From the NCBI RefSeq assembly GCF_947623445.1, contig NC_135243.1, forward strand, positions 17,120,479 to 17,184,478: a stretch of 64,000 nucleotides of DNA, given 5' to 3'. The notes beneath the pieces were generated by a model. That model worked only from the letters and a program-made list of their open reading frames with translations, had not been told where the DNA came from and made no database searches. Every line of letters starts with the position of its first letter. Position 1 is the stretch's first letter. A program made the position numbers and the translations under genes. This DNA comes from Clavelina lepadiformis. Lineage: Eukaryota; Chordata; Ascidiacea; Aplousobranchia; Clavelinidae. Below are positions 33,012 to 45,556 of the stretch, piece by piece.

Positions 33012-33610
33012 ACCTCTAAATCTTCCCGGACTCTTTTTATTCTTCTCAAAATCCTCCTCGACCTCCAAACGTTCCTATATCGCCCGCCACAAGACGCCAA
33101 ACTGACGAACTCAACCAGCCAGCAGACAGACGACAATCTTCTGGCCGCCGCCCAGTCACATGATTTGCTGCTTGATGGTTATTGGACCGTGACAGTGGAG
33201 ATATTTTGTGTCTATCCCGTGGAGGCCATTTCTTGCATTTTTCAGCTTTTTGCTATCAAACTGGGAAATACCCTAAAACGATCGCTTTCATTAGTACTCA
33301 CAACAAATGTAGTAACAGCAGCAGCAGCACAGTTGACTTGAAGAAACTTTCACAAGATAAATCGGGGATTTATCCATTTTATCAAACCATTCCTGCTGTC
33401 ACACAGGGCCGACAGTCAATTTCTCATTTTACCCGTGACGCAGGTGTACAACATTTATCCCATAGACATTAATCGATCGTTTGACATCGATCAATCCATC
33501 CGCCCATCGTCTTCTTTTTTTTTTTTTTTTTTTTCCCCTCCTTCTCCTCCTCTTCTTCTTTTCCTCAGACTACTTTAATACAAACAAGAGTATCCCACCA
33601 GGGTGGGAGA

Positions 33611-33797
33611 TGGGCCGAAGCAGCAGGTACTGCAATAGCTGCACAACCCTCAAACGAGCAGGCGCAAGCGCCTAGCGTCGTTCACCGTTCAAAAATCCGT
33701 TTAATCGAAGAGCAGTTCAATGAACTGCGTCCCAGGGATTAAACTGAGAAGAACAGATACTACACTTGATCTTAGCTCTTGAGAGCCGAGAAGCGAT
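33611..33797 (-). ncRNA. U2: U2 snRNA, copy 34
   Basis: Intact; subtype 2 unit. Confidence 0.96.
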
Positions 33798-34396
33798 ACC
33801 TCTAAATCTTCCCGGACTCTTTTTATTCTTCTCAAAATCCTCCTCGACCTCCAAACGTTCCTATATCGCCCGCCACAAGACGCCAAACTGACGAACTCAA
33901 CCAGCCAGCAGACAGACGACAATCTTCTGGCCGCCGCCCAGTCACATGATTTGCTGCTTGATGGTTATTGGACCGTGACAGTGGAGATATTTTGTGTCTA
34001 TCCCGTGGAGGCCATTTCTTGCATTTTTCAGCTTTTTGCTATCAAACTGGGAAATACCCTAAAACGATCGCTTTCATTAGTACTCACAACAAATGTAGTA
34101 ACAGCAGCAGCAGCACAGTTGACTTGAAGAAACTTTCACAAGATAAATCGGGGATTTATCCATTTTATCAAACCATTCCTGCTGTCACACAGGGCCGACA
34201 GTCAATTTCTCATTTTACCCGTGACGCAGGTGTACAACATTTATCCCATAGACATTAATCGATCGTTTGACATCGATCAATCCATCCGCCCATCGTCTTC
34301 TTTTTTTTTTTTTTTTTTTTCCCCTCCTTCTCCTCCTCTTCTTCTTTTCCTCAGACTACTTTAATACAAACAAGAGTATCCCACCAGGGTGGGAGA

Positions 34397-34552
34397 TGGG
34401 CCGAAGCAGCAGGTACTGCAATAGCTGCACAACCCTCAAACGAGCAGGCGCAAGCGCCTAGCGTCGTTCACCGTTCAAAAATCCGTTTAATCGAAGAGCA
34501 GTTCAATGAACTGCGTCCCAGGGATTAAACTGAGAAGAACAGATACTACACT
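34397..34552 (-). pseudogene. U2: U2 copy 35, 3' part (nt 32-187), split by SINE B2
   Basis: Begins at nt 32 as in the other split copies; the 5' part is at 34837-34875. Confidence 0.97.
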
Positions 34553-34836
34553 TTTTTTTTTTTTTTTTTCATTGAGCAGTGATGAGGTCGGCGTTCGCCT
34601 TCCCCCCCCCTGCCAAGTGGAGGATTTGGGGTATAAGAGAGCTAGGGGTCTCCTCTGCCTATCTTCCGATAGACAAGGGATTTCCTAACCTTAATGACTT
34701 CTCGTTTGCTCACAAGTGTTACGAGCAGGGGCAAGCCGAAACCCCGGTGAAAGGTGGAAGGTGGTATGTTCGGGAAAGGGAACCAAACTCGGCGGCATCA
34801 ACCGAGACCCTTTCTACATCAGTAAACTGATGGACC
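34553..34836 (-). mobile_element. U2-site SINE, type B, copy B2
   Basis: A 284-bp element including a 17-A tail. It differs from B1 by about five substitutions plus tail length. Flanked by ACTACACT at 34545-34552 and 34837-34844. An independent insertion, because it lies in a different unit with its own tail length. Confidence 0.87.
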
Positions 34837-34875
34837 ACTACACTTGATCTTAGCTCTTGAGAGCCGAGAAGCGAT
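34837..34875 (-). pseudogene. U2: U2 copy 35, 5' part (nt 1-39)
   Basis: U2 nt 1-39 with its upstream promoter region intact. Confidence 0.97.
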
Positions 34876-35474
34876 ACCTCTAAATCTTCCCGGACTCTTT
34901 TTATTCTTCTCAAAATCCTCCTCGACCTCCAAACGTTCCTATATCGCCCGCCACAAGACGCCAAACTGACGAACTCAACCAGCCAGCAGACAGACGACAA
35001 TCTTCTGGCCGCCGCCCAGTCACATGATTTGCTGCTTGATGGTTATTGGACCGTGACAGTGGAGATATTTTGTGTCTATCCCGTGGAGGCCATTTCTTGC
35101 ATTTTTCAGCTTTTTGCTATCAAACTGGGAAATACCCTAAAACGATCGCTTTCATTAGTACTCACAACAAATGTAGTAACAGCAGCAGCAGCACAGTTGA
35201 CTTGAAGAAACTTTCACAAGATAAATCGGGGATTTATCCATTTTATCAAACCATTCCTGCTGTCACACAGGGCCGACAGTCAATTTCTCATTTTACCCGT
35301 GACGCAGGTGTACAACATTTATCCCATAGACATTAATCGATCGTTTGACATCGATCAATCCATCCGCCCATCGTCTTCTTTTTTTTTTTTTTTTTTTTCC
35401 CCTCCTTCTCCTCCTCTTCTTCTTTTCCTCAGACTACTTTAATACAAACAAGAGTATCCCACCAGGGTGGGAGA

Positions 35475-35661
35475 TGGGCCGAAGCAGCAGGTACTGCAAT
35501 AGCTGCACAACCCTCAAACGAGCAGGCGCAAGCGCCTAGCGTCGTTCACCGTTCAAAAATCCGTTTAATCGAAGAGCAGTTCAATGAACTGCGTCCCAGG
35601 GATTAAACTGAGAAGAACAGATACTACACTTGATCTTAGCTCTTGAGAGCCGAGAAGCGAT
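35475..35661 (-). ncRNA. U2: U2 snRNA, copy 36
   Basis: Intact; subtype 2 unit. Confidence 0.96.
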
Positions 35662-36260
35662 ACCTCTAAATCTTCCCGGACTCTTTTTATTCTTCTCAAA
35701 ATCCTCCTCGACCTCCAAACGTTCCTATATCGCCCGCCACAAGACGCCAAACTGACGAACTCAACCAGCCAGCAGACAGACGACAATCTTCTGGCCGCCG
35801 CCCAGTCACATGATTTGCTGCTTGATGGTTATTGGACCGTGACAGTGGAGATATTTTGTGTCTATCCCGTGGAGGCCATTTCTTGCATTTTTCAGCTTTT
35901 TGCTATCAAACTGGGAAATACCCTAAAACGATCGCTTTCATTAGTACTCACAACAAATGTAGTAACAGCAGCAGCAGCACAGTTGACTTGAAGAAACTTT
36001 CACAAGATAAATCGGGGATTTATCCATTTTATCAAACCATTCCTGCTGTCACACAGGGCCGACAGTCAATTTCTCATTTTACCCGTGACGCAGGTGTACA
36101 ACATTTATCCCATAGACATTAATCGATCGTTTGACATCGATCAATCCATCCGCCCATCGTCTTCTTTTTTTTTTTTTTTTTTTTCCCCTCCTTCTCCTCC
36201 TCTTCTTCTTTTCCTCAGACTACTTTAATACAAACAAGAGTATCCCACCAGGGTGGGAGA

Positions 36261-36447
36261 TGGGCCGAAGCAGCAGGTACTGCAATAGCTGCACAACCCT
36301 CAAACGAGCAGGCGCAAGCGCCTAGCGTCGTTCACCGTTCAAAAATCCGTTTAATCGAAGAGCAGTTCAATGAACTGCGTCCCAGGGATTAAACTGAGAA
36401 GAACAGATACTACACTTGATCTTAGCTCTTGAGAGCCGAGAAGCGAT
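36261..36447 (-). ncRNA. U2: U2 snRNA, copy 37
   Basis: Intact; subtype 2 unit. Confidence 0.96.
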
Positions 36448-37046
36448 ACCTCTAAATCTTCCCGGACTCTTTTTATTCTTCTCAAAATCCTCCTCGACCT
36501 CCAAACGTTCCTATATCGCCCGCCACAAGACGCCAAACTGACGAACTCAACCAGCCAGCAGACAGACGACAATCTTCTGGCCGCCGCCCAGTCACATGAT
36601 TTGCTGCTTGATGGTTATTGGACCGTGACAGTGGAGATATTTTGTGTCTATCCCGTGGAGGCCATTTCTTGCATTTTTCAGCTTTTTGCTATCAAACTGG
36701 GAAATACCCTAAAACGATCGCTTTCATTAGTACTCACAACAAATGTAGTAACAGCAGCAGCAGCACAGTTGACTTGAAGAAACTTTCACAAGATAAATCG
36801 GGGATTTATCCATTTTATCAAACCATTCCTGCTGTCACACAGGGCCGACAGTCAATTTCTCATTTTACCCGTGACGCAGGTGTACAACATTTATCCCATA
36901 GACATTAATCGATCGTTTGACATCGATCAATCCATCCGCCCATCGTCTTCTTTTTTTTTTTTTTTTTTTTCCCCTCCTTCTCCTCCTCTTCTTCTTTTCC
37001 TCAGACTACTTTAATACAAACAAGAGTATCCCACCAGGGTGGGAGA

Positions 37047-37233
37047 TGGGCCGAAGCAGCAGGTACTGCAATAGCTGCACAACCCTCAAACGAGCAGGCG
37101 CAAGCGCCTAGCGTCGTTCACCGTTCAAAAATCCGTTTAATCGAAGAGCAGTTCAATGAACTGCGTCCCAGGGATTAAACTGAGAAGAACAGATACTACA
37201 CTTGATCTTAGCTCTTGAGAGCCGAGAAGCGAT
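37047..37233 (-). ncRNA. U2: U2 snRNA, copy 38
   Basis: Intact; subtype 2 unit. Confidence 0.96.
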
Positions 37234-37832
37234 ACCTCTAAATCTTCCCGGACTCTTTTTATTCTTCTCAAAATCCTCCTCGACCTCCAAACGTTCCTAT
37301 ATCGCCCGCCACAAGACGCCAAACTGACGAACTCAACCAGCCAGCAGACAGACGACAATCTTCTGGCCGCCGCCCAGTCACATGATTTGCTGCTTGATGG
37401 TTATTGGACCGTGACAGTGGAGATATTTTGTGTCTATCCCGTGGAGGCCATTTCTTGCATTTTTCAGCTTTTTGCTATCAAACTGGGAAATACCCTAAAA
37501 CGATCGCTTTCATTAGTACTCACAACAAATGTAGTAACAGCAGCAGCAGCACAGTTGACTTGAAGAAACTTTCACAAGATAAATCGGGGATTTATCCATT
37601 TTATCAAACCATTCCTGCTGTCACACAGGGCCGACAGTCAATTTCTCATTTTACCCGTGACGCAGGTGTACAACATTTATCCCATAGACATTAATCGATC
37701 GTTTGACATCGATCAATCCATCCGCCCATCGTCTTCTTTTTTTTTTTTTTTTTTTTCCCCTCCTTCTCCTCCTCTTCTTCTTTTCCTCAGACTACTTTAA
37801 TACAAACAAGAGTATCCCACCAGGGTGGGAGA

Positions 37833-38019
37833 TGGGCCGAAGCAGCAGGTACTGCAATAGCTGCACAACCCTCAAACGAGCAGGCGCAAGCGCCTAGCGT
37901 CGTTCACCGTTCAAAAATCCGTTTAATCGAAGAGCAGTTCAATGAACTGCGTCCCAGGGATTAAACTGAGAAGAACAGATACTACACTTGATCTTAGCTC
38001 TTGAGAGCCGAGAAGCGAT
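37833..38019 (-). ncRNA. U2: U2 snRNA, copy 39
   Basis: Intact; subtype 2 unit. Confidence 0.96.
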
Positions 38020-38618
38020 ACCTCTAAATCTTCCCGGACTCTTTTTATTCTTCTCAAAATCCTCCTCGACCTCCAAACGTTCCTATATCGCCCGCCACAA
38101 GACGCCAAACTGACGAACTCAACCAGCCAGCAGACAGACGACAATCTTCTGGCCGCCGCCCAGTCACATGATTTGCTGCTTGATGGTTATTGGACCGTGA
38201 CAGTGGAGATATTTTGTGTCTATCCCGTGGAGGCCATTTCTTGCATTTTTCAGCTTTTTGCTATCAAACTGGGAAATACCCTAAAACGATCGCTTTCATT
38301 AGTACTCACAACAAATGTAGTAACAGCAGCAGCAGCACAGTTGACTTGAAGAAACTTTCACAAGATAAATCGGGGATTTATCCATTTTATCAAACCATTC
38401 CTGCTGTCACACAGGGCCGACAGTCAATTTCTCATTTTACCCGTGACGCAGGTGTACAACATTTATCCCATAGACATTAATCGATCGTTTGACATCGATC
38501 AATCCATCCGCCCATCGTCTTCTTTTTTTTTTTTTTTTTTTTCCCCTCCTTCTCCTCCTCTTCTTCTTTTCCTCAGACTACTTTAATACAAACAAGAGTA
38601 TCCCACCAGGGTGGGAGA

Positions 38619-38805
38619 TGGGCCGAAGCAGCAGGTACTGCAATAGCTGCACAACCCTCAAACGAGCAGGCGCAAGCGCCTAGCGTCGTTCACCGTTCAA
38701 AAATCCGTTTAATCGAAGAGCAGTTCAATGAACTGCGTCCCAGGGATTAAACTGAGAAGAACAGATACTACACTTGATCTTAGCTCTTGAGAGCCGAGAA
38801 GCGAT
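38619..38805 (-). ncRNA. U2: U2 snRNA, copy 40
   Basis: Intact; subtype 2 unit. Confidence 0.96.
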
Positions 38806-39404
38806 ACCTCTAAATCTTCCCGGACTCTTTTTATTCTTCTCAAAATCCTCCTCGACCTCCAAACGTTCCTATATCGCCCGCCACAAGACGCCAAACTGAC
38901 GAACTCAACCAGCCAGCAGACAGACGACAATCTTCTGGCCGCCGCCCAGTCACATGATTTGCTGCTTGATGGTTATTGGACCGTGACAGTGGAGATATTT
39001 TGTGTCTATCCCGTGGAGGCCATTTCTTGCATTTTTCAGCTTTTTGCTATCAAACTGGGAAATACCCTAAAACGATCGCTTTCATTAGTACTCACAACAA
39101 ATGTAGTAACAGCAGCAGCAGCACAGTTGACTTGAAGAAACTTTCACAAGATAAATCGGGGATTTATCCATTTTATCAAACCATTCCTGCTGTCACACAG
39201 GGCCGACAGTCAATTTCTCATTTTACCCGTGACGCAGGTGTACAACATTTATCCCATAGACATTAATCGATCGTTTGACATCGATCAATCCATCCGCCCA
39301 TCGTCTTCTTTTTTTTTTTTTTTTTTTTCCCCTCCTTCTCCTCCTCTTCTTCTTTTCCTCAGACTACTTTAATACAAACAAGAGTATCCCACCAGGGTGG
39401 GAGA

Positions 39405-39591
39405 TGGGCCGAAGCAGCAGGTACTGCAATAGCTGCACAACCCTCAAACGAGCAGGCGCAAGCGCCTAGCGTCGTTCACCGTTCAAAAATCCGTTTAATC
39501 GAAGAGCAGTTCAATGAACTGCGTCCCAGGGATTAAACTGAGAAGAACAGATACTACACTTGATCTTAGCTCTTGAGAGCCGAGAAGCGAT
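39405..39591 (-). ncRNA. U2: U2 snRNA, copy 41
   Basis: Intact; subtype 2 unit. Confidence 0.96.
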
Positions 39592-40190
39592 ACCTCTAAA
39601 TCTTCCCGGACTCTTTTTATTCTTCTCAAAATCCTCCTCGACCTCCAAACGTTCCTATATCGCCCGCCACAAGACGCCAAACTGACGAACTCAACCAGCC
39701 AGCAGACAGACGACAATCTTCTGGCCGCCGCCCAGTCACATGATTTGCTGCTTGATGGTTATTGGACCGTGACAGTGGAGATATTTTGTGTCTATCCCGT
39801 GGAGGCCATTTCTTGCATTTTTCAGCTTTTTGCTATCAAACTGGGAAATACCCTAAAACGATCGCTTTCATTAGTACTCACAACAAATGTAGTAACAGCA
39901 GCAGCAGCACAGTTGACTTGAAGAAACTTTCACAAGATAAATCGGGGATTTATCCATTTTATCAAACCATTCCTGCTGTCACACAGGGCCGACAGTCAAT
40001 TTCTCATTTTACCCGTGACGCAGGTGTACAACATTTATCCCATAGACATTAATCGATCGTTTGACATCGATCAATCCATCCGCCCATCGTCTTCTTTTTT
40101 TTTTTTTTTTTTTTCCCCTCCTTCTCCTCCTCTTCTTCTTTTCCTCAGACTACTTTAATACAAACAAGAGTATCCCACCAGGGTGGGAGA

Positions 40191-40377
40191 TGGGCCGAAG
40201 CAGCAGGTACTGCAATAGCTGCACAACCCTCAAACGAGCAGGCGCAAGCGCCTAGCGTCGTTCACCGTTCAAAAATCCGTTTAATCGAAGAGCAGTTCAA
40301 TGAACTGCGTCCCAGGGATTAAACTGAGAAGAACAGATACTACACTTGATCTTAGCTCTTGAGAGCCGAGAAGCGAT
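40191..40377 (-). ncRNA. U2: U2 snRNA, copy 42
   Basis: Intact; subtype 2 unit. Confidence 0.96.
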
Positions 40378-40976
40378 ACCTCTAAATCTTCCCGGACTCT
40401 TTTTATTCTTCTCAAAATCCTCCTCGACCTCCAAACGTTCCTATATCGCCCGCCACAAGACGCCAAACTGACGAACTCAACCAGCCAGCAGACAGACGAC
40501 AATCTTCTGGCCGCCGCCCAGTCACATGATTTGCTGCTTGATGGTTATTGGACCGTGACAGTGGAGATATTTTGTGTCTATCCCGTGGAGGCCATTTCTT
40601 GCATTTTTCAGCTTTTTGCTATCAAACTGGGAAATACCCTAAAACGATCGCTTTCATTAGTACTCACAACAAATGTAGTAACAGCAGCAGCAGCACAGTT
40701 GACTTGAAGAAACTTTCACAAGATAAATCGGGGATTTATCCATTTTATCAAACCATTCCTGCTGTCACACAGGGCCGACAGTCAATTTCTCATTTTACCC
40801 GTGACGCAGGTGTACAACATTTATCCCATAGACATTAATCGATCGTTTGACATCGATCAATCCATCCGCCCATCGTCTTCTTTTTTTTTTTTTTTTTTTT
40901 CCCCTCCTTCTCCTCCTCTTCTTCTTTTCCTCAGACTACTTTAATACAAACAAGAGTATCCCACCAGGGTGGGAGA

Positions 40977-41163
40977 TGGGCCGAAGCAGCAGGTACTGCA
41001 ATAGCTGCACAACCCTCAAACGAGCAGGCGCAAGCGCCTAGCGTCGTTCACCGTTCAAAAATCCGTTTAATCGAAGAGCAGTTCAATGAACTGCGTCCCA
41101 GGGATTAAACTGAGAAGAACAGATACTACACTTGATCTTAGCTCTTGAGAGCCGAGAAGCGAT
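40977..41163 (-). ncRNA. U2: U2 snRNA, copy 43
   Basis: Intact; subtype 2 unit. Confidence 0.96.
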
Positions 41164-41762
41164 ACCTCTAAATCTTCCCGGACTCTTTTTATTCTTCTCA
41201 AAATCCTCCTCGACCTCCAAACGTTCCTATATCGCCCGCCACAAGACGCCAAACTGACGAACTCAACCAGCCAGCAGACAGACGACAATCTTCTGGCCGC
41301 CGCCCAGTCACATGATTTGCTGCTTGATGGTTATTGGACCGTGACAGTGGAGATATTTTGTGTCTATCCCGTGGAGGCCATTTCTTGCATTTTTCAGCTT
41401 TTTGCTATCAAACTGGGAAATACCCTAAAACGATCGCTTTCATTAGTACTCACAACAAATGTAGTAACAGCAGCAGCAGCACAGTTGACTTGAAGAAACT
41501 TTCACAAGATAAATCGGGGATTTATCCATTTTATCAAACCATTCCTGCTGTCACACAGGGCCGACAGTCAATTTCTCATTTTACCCGTGACGCAGGTGTA
41601 CAACATTTATCCCATAGACATTAATCGATCGTTTGACATCGATCAATCCATCCGCCCATCGTCTTCTTTTTTTTTTTTTTTTTTTTCCCCTCCTTCTCCT
41701 CCTCTTCTTCTTTTCCTCAGACTACTTTAATACAAACAAGAGTATCCCACCAGGGTGGGAGA

Positions 41763-41949
41763 TGGGCCGAAGCAGCAGGTACTGCAATAGCTGCACAACC
41801 CTCAAACGAGCAGGCGCAAGCGCCTAGCGTCGTTCACCGTTCAAAAATCCGTTTAATCGAAGAGCAGTTCAATGAACTGCGTCCCAGGGATTAAACTGAG
41901 AAGAACAGATACTACACTTGATCTTAGCTCTTGAGAGCCGAGAAGCGAT
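41763..41949 (-). ncRNA. U2: U2 snRNA, copy 44
   Basis: Intact; subtype 2 unit. Confidence 0.96.
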
Positions 41950-42548
41950 ACCTCTAAATCTTCCCGGACTCTTTTTATTCTTCTCAAAATCCTCCTCGAC
42001 CTCCAAACGTTCCTATATCGCCCGCCACAAGACGCCAAACTGACGAACTCAACCAGCCAGCAGACAGACGACAATCTTCTGGCCGCCGCCCAGTCACATG
42101 ATTTGCTGCTTGATGGTTATTGGACCGTGACAGTGGAGATATTTTGTGTCTATCCCGTGGAGGCCATTTCTTGCATTTTTCAGCTTTTTGCTATCAAACT
42201 GGGAAATACCCTAAAACGATCGCTTTCATTAGTACTCACAACAAATGTAGTAACAGCAGCAGCAGCACAGTTGACTTGAAGAAACTTTCACAAGATAAAT
42301 CGGGGATTTATCCATTTTATCAAACCATTCCTGCTGTCACACAGGGCCGACAGTCAATTTCTCATTTTACCCGTGACGCAGGTGTACAACATTTATCCCA
42401 TAGACATTAATCGATCGTTTGACATCGATCAATCCATCCGCCCATCGTCTTCTTTTTTTTTTTTTTTTTTTTCCCCTCCTTCTCCTCCTCTTCTTCTTTT
42501 CCTCAGACTACTTTAATACAAACAAGAGTATCCCACCAGGGTGGGAGA

Positions 42549-42735
42549 TGGGCCGAAGCAGCAGGTACTGCAATAGCTGCACAACCCTCAAACGAGCAGG
42601 CGCAAGCGCCTAGCGTCGTTCACCGTTCAAAAATCCGTTTAATCGAAGAGCAGTTCAATGAACTGCGTCCCAGGGATTAAACTGAGAAGAACAGATACTA
42701 CACTTGATCTTAGCTCTTGAGAGCCGAGAAGCGAT
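42549..42735 (-). ncRNA. U2: U2 snRNA, copy 45
   Basis: Intact; last complete minus-strand copy before the gap. Confidence 0.96.
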
Positions 42736-43334
42736 ACCTCTAAATCTTCCCGGACTCTTTTTATTCTTCTCAAAATCCTCCTCGACCTCCAAACGTTCCT
42801 ATATCGCCCGCCACAAGACGCCAAACTGACGAACTCAACCAGCCAGCAGACAGACGACAATCTTCTGGCCGCCGCCCAGTCACATGATTTGCTGCTTGAT
42901 GGTTATTGGACCGTGACAGTGGAGATATTTTGTGTCTATCCCGTGGAGGCCATTTCTTGCATTTTTCAGCTTTTTGCTATCAAACTGGGAAATACCCTAA
43001 AACGATCGCTTTCATTAGTACTCACAACAAATGTAGTAACAGCAGCAGCAGCACAGTTGACTTGAAGAAACTTTCACAAGATAAATCGGGGATTTATCCA
43101 TTTTATCAAACCATTCCTGCTGTCACACAGGGCCGACAGTCAATTTCTCATTTTACCCGTGACGCAGGTGTACAACATTTATCCCATAGACATTAATCGA
43201 TCGTTTGACATCGATCAATCCATCCGCCCATCGTCTTCTTTTTTTTTTTTTTTTTTTTCCCCTCCTTCTCCTCCTCTTCTTCTTTTCCTCAGACTACTTT
43301 AATACAAACAAGAGTATCCCACCAGGGTGGGAGA

Positions 43335-43441
43335 TGGGCCGAAGCAGCAGGTACTGCAATAGCTGCACAACCCTCAAACGAGCAGGCGCAAGCGCCTAGC
43401 GTCGTTCACCGTTCAAAAATCCGTTTAATCGAAGAGCAGTT
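43335..43441 (-). ncRNA. U2: U2 snRNA, copy 46, truncated by gap
   Basis: Only U2 nt 81-187 are read; the remainder falls in the N run. Nothing suggests that the gene itself is broken. Confidence 0.93.
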
Positions 43442-43641
43442 NNNNNNNNNNNNNNNNNNNNNNNNNNNNNNNNNNNNNNNNNNNNNNNNNNNNNNNNNNN
43501 NNNNNNNNNNNNNNNNNNNNNNNNNNNNNNNNNNNNNNNNNNNNNNNNNNNNNNNNNNNNNNNNNNNNNNNNNNNNNNNNNNNNNNNNNNNNNNNNNNNN
43601 NNNNNNNNNNNNNNNNNNNNNNNNNNNNNNNNNNNNNNNNN
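43442..43641. other. assembly gap (200 N) with orientation switch
   Basis: There are exactly 200 N. Left of the gap U2 is on the minus strand and the sequence stops inside U2 at nt 81. To the right the sequence resumes in spacer at about U2 position -156, with U2 on the plus strand. The junction of the two orientations is therefore never read in sequence. Confidence 0.99.
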
Positions 43642-43767
43642 CAAATCATGTGACTGGGCGGCGGCCAGAAGATTGTCGTCTGTCTGCTGGCTGGTTGAGT
43701 TCGTCAGTTTGGCGTCTTGTGGCGGGCGATATAGGAACGTTTGGAGGTCGAGGAGGATTTTGAGAAG

Positions 43768-43775
43768 AATAAAAA
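43768..43775 (+). promoter_or_regulatory. TATA-like element, inverted-half example
   Basis: AATAAAAA at -30 to -23 of copy 47, the plus-strand equivalent of the element described for copy 1. Confidence 0.4.
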
Positions 43776-43797
43776 GAGTCCGGGAAGATTTAGAGGT

Positions 43798-43984
43798 ATC
43801 GCTTCTCGGCTCTCAAGAGCTAAGATCAAGTGTAGTATCTGTTCTTCTCAGTTTAATCCCTGGGACGCAGTTCATTGAACTGCTCTTCGATTAAACGGAT
43901 TTTTGAACGGTGAACGACGCTAGGCGCTTGCGCCTGCTCGTTTGAGGGTTGTGCAGCTATTGCAGTACCTGCTGCTTCGGCCCA
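43798..43984 (+). ncRNA. U2: U2 snRNA, copy 47 (first plus-strand copy)
   Basis: Same 187-nt RNA, now readable directly on plus: ATCGCTTCTCGG at the start, GTAGTA at 43832-43837, Sm site ATTTTTG at 43899-43905 and CTTCGGCCCA at the end. T at -8 marks subtype 2. The upstream region is known to -156. Confidence 0.97.
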
Positions 43985-44583
43985 TCTCCCACCCTGGTGG
44001 GATACTCTTGTTTGTATTAAAGTAGTCTGAGGAAAAGAAGAAGAGGAGGAGAAGGAGGGGAAAAAAAAAAAAAAAAAAAAGAAGACGATGGGCGGATGGA
44101 TTGATCGATGTCAAACGATCGATTAATGTCTATGGGATAAATGTTGTACACCTGCGTCACGGGTAAAATGAGAAATTGACTGTCGGCCCTGTGTGACAGC
44201 AGGAATGGTTTGATAAAATGGATAAATCCCCGATTTATCTTGTGAAAGTTTCTTCAAGTCAACTGTGCTGCTGCTGCTGTTACTACATTTGTTGTGAGTA
44301 CTAATGAAAGCGATCGTTTTAGGGTATTTCCCAGTTTGATAGCAAAAAGCTGAAAAATGCAAGAAATGGCCTCCACGGGATAGACACAAAATATCTCCAC
44401 TGTCACGGTCCAATAACCATCAAGCAGCAAATCATGTGACTGGGCGGCGGCCAGAAGATTGTCGTCTGTCTGCTGGCTGGTTGAGTTCGTCAGTTTGGCG
44501 TCTTGTGGCGGGCGATATAGGAACGTTTGGAGGTCGAGGAGGATTTTGAGAAGAATAAAAAGAGTCCGGGAAGATTTAGAGGT

Positions 44584-44770
44584 ATCGCTTCTCGGCTCTC
44601 AAGAGCTAAGATCAAGTGTAGTATCTGTTCTTCTCAGTTTAATCCCTGGGACGCAGTTCATTGAACTGCTCTTCGATTAAACGGATTTTTGAACGGTGAA
44701 CGACGCTAGGCGCTTGCGCCTGCTCGTTTGAGGGTTGTGCAGCTATTGCAGTACCTGCTGCTTCGGCCCA
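44584..44770 (+). ncRNA. U2: U2 snRNA, copy 48
   Basis: Intact; inverted subtype 2 unit. Confidence 0.96.
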
Positions 44771-45369
44771 TCTCCCACCCTGGTGGGATACTCTTGTTTG
44801 TATTAAAGTAGTCTGAGGAAAAGAAGAAGAGGAGGAGAAGGAGGGGAAAAAAAAAAAAAAAAAAAAGAAGACGATGGGCGGATGGATTGATCGATGTCAA
44901 ACGATCGATTAATGTCTATGGGATAAATGTTGTACACCTGCGTCACGGGTAAAATGAGAAATTGACTGTCGGCCCTGTGTGACAGCAGGAATGGTTTGAT
45001 AAAATGGATAAATCCCCGATTTATCTTGTGAAAGTTTCTTCAAGTCAACTGTGCTGCTGCTGCTGTTACTACATTTGTTGTGAGTACTAATGAAAGCGAT
45101 CGTTTTAGGGTATTTCCCAGTTTGATAGCAAAAAGCTGAAAAATGCAAGAAATGGCCTCCACGGGATAGACACAAAATATCTCCACTGTCACGGTCCAAT
45201 AACCATCAAGCAGCAAATCATGTGACTGGGCGGCGGCCAGAAGATTGTCGTCTGTCTGCTGGCTGGTTGAGTTCGTCAGTTTGGCGTCTTGTGGCGGGCG
45301 ATATAGGAACGTTTGGAGGTCGAGGAGGATTTTGAGAAGAATAAAAAGAGTCCGGGAAGATTTAGAGGT

Positions 45370-45556
45370 ATCGCTTCTCGGCTCTCAAGAGCTAAGATCA
45401 AGTGTAGTATCTGTTCTTCTCAGTTTAATCCCTGGGACGCAGTTCATTGAACTGCTCTTCGATTAAACGGATTTTTGAACGGTGAACGACGCTAGGCGCT
45501 TGCGCCTGCTCGTTTGAGGGTTGTGCAGCTATTGCAGTACCTGCTGCTTCGGCCCA
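45370..45556 (+). ncRNA. U2: U2 snRNA, copy 49
   Basis: Intact; inverted subtype 2 unit. Confidence 0.96.

Larger units (their letters stand above)
11766..43441 (-). repeat. U2 snRNA tandem array, 786-bp subtype 2 units, with insertions
   Basis: Units of 786 bp hold U2 on the minus strand. There are 31 loci here: 27 intact, one split by the LINE, one split by two SINEs, one split by one SINE, and one truncated by the gap at the right end. The spacer of 599 bp contains nothing that looks like another RNA or protein gene. Confidence 0.97.

Noticed and set aside
43442-43641. A true divergent U2 promoter pair at the orientation switch
   Set aside because: The junction is hidden in 200 N, and the matching insertion spacing of the two halves makes haplotype misplacement at least as likely.
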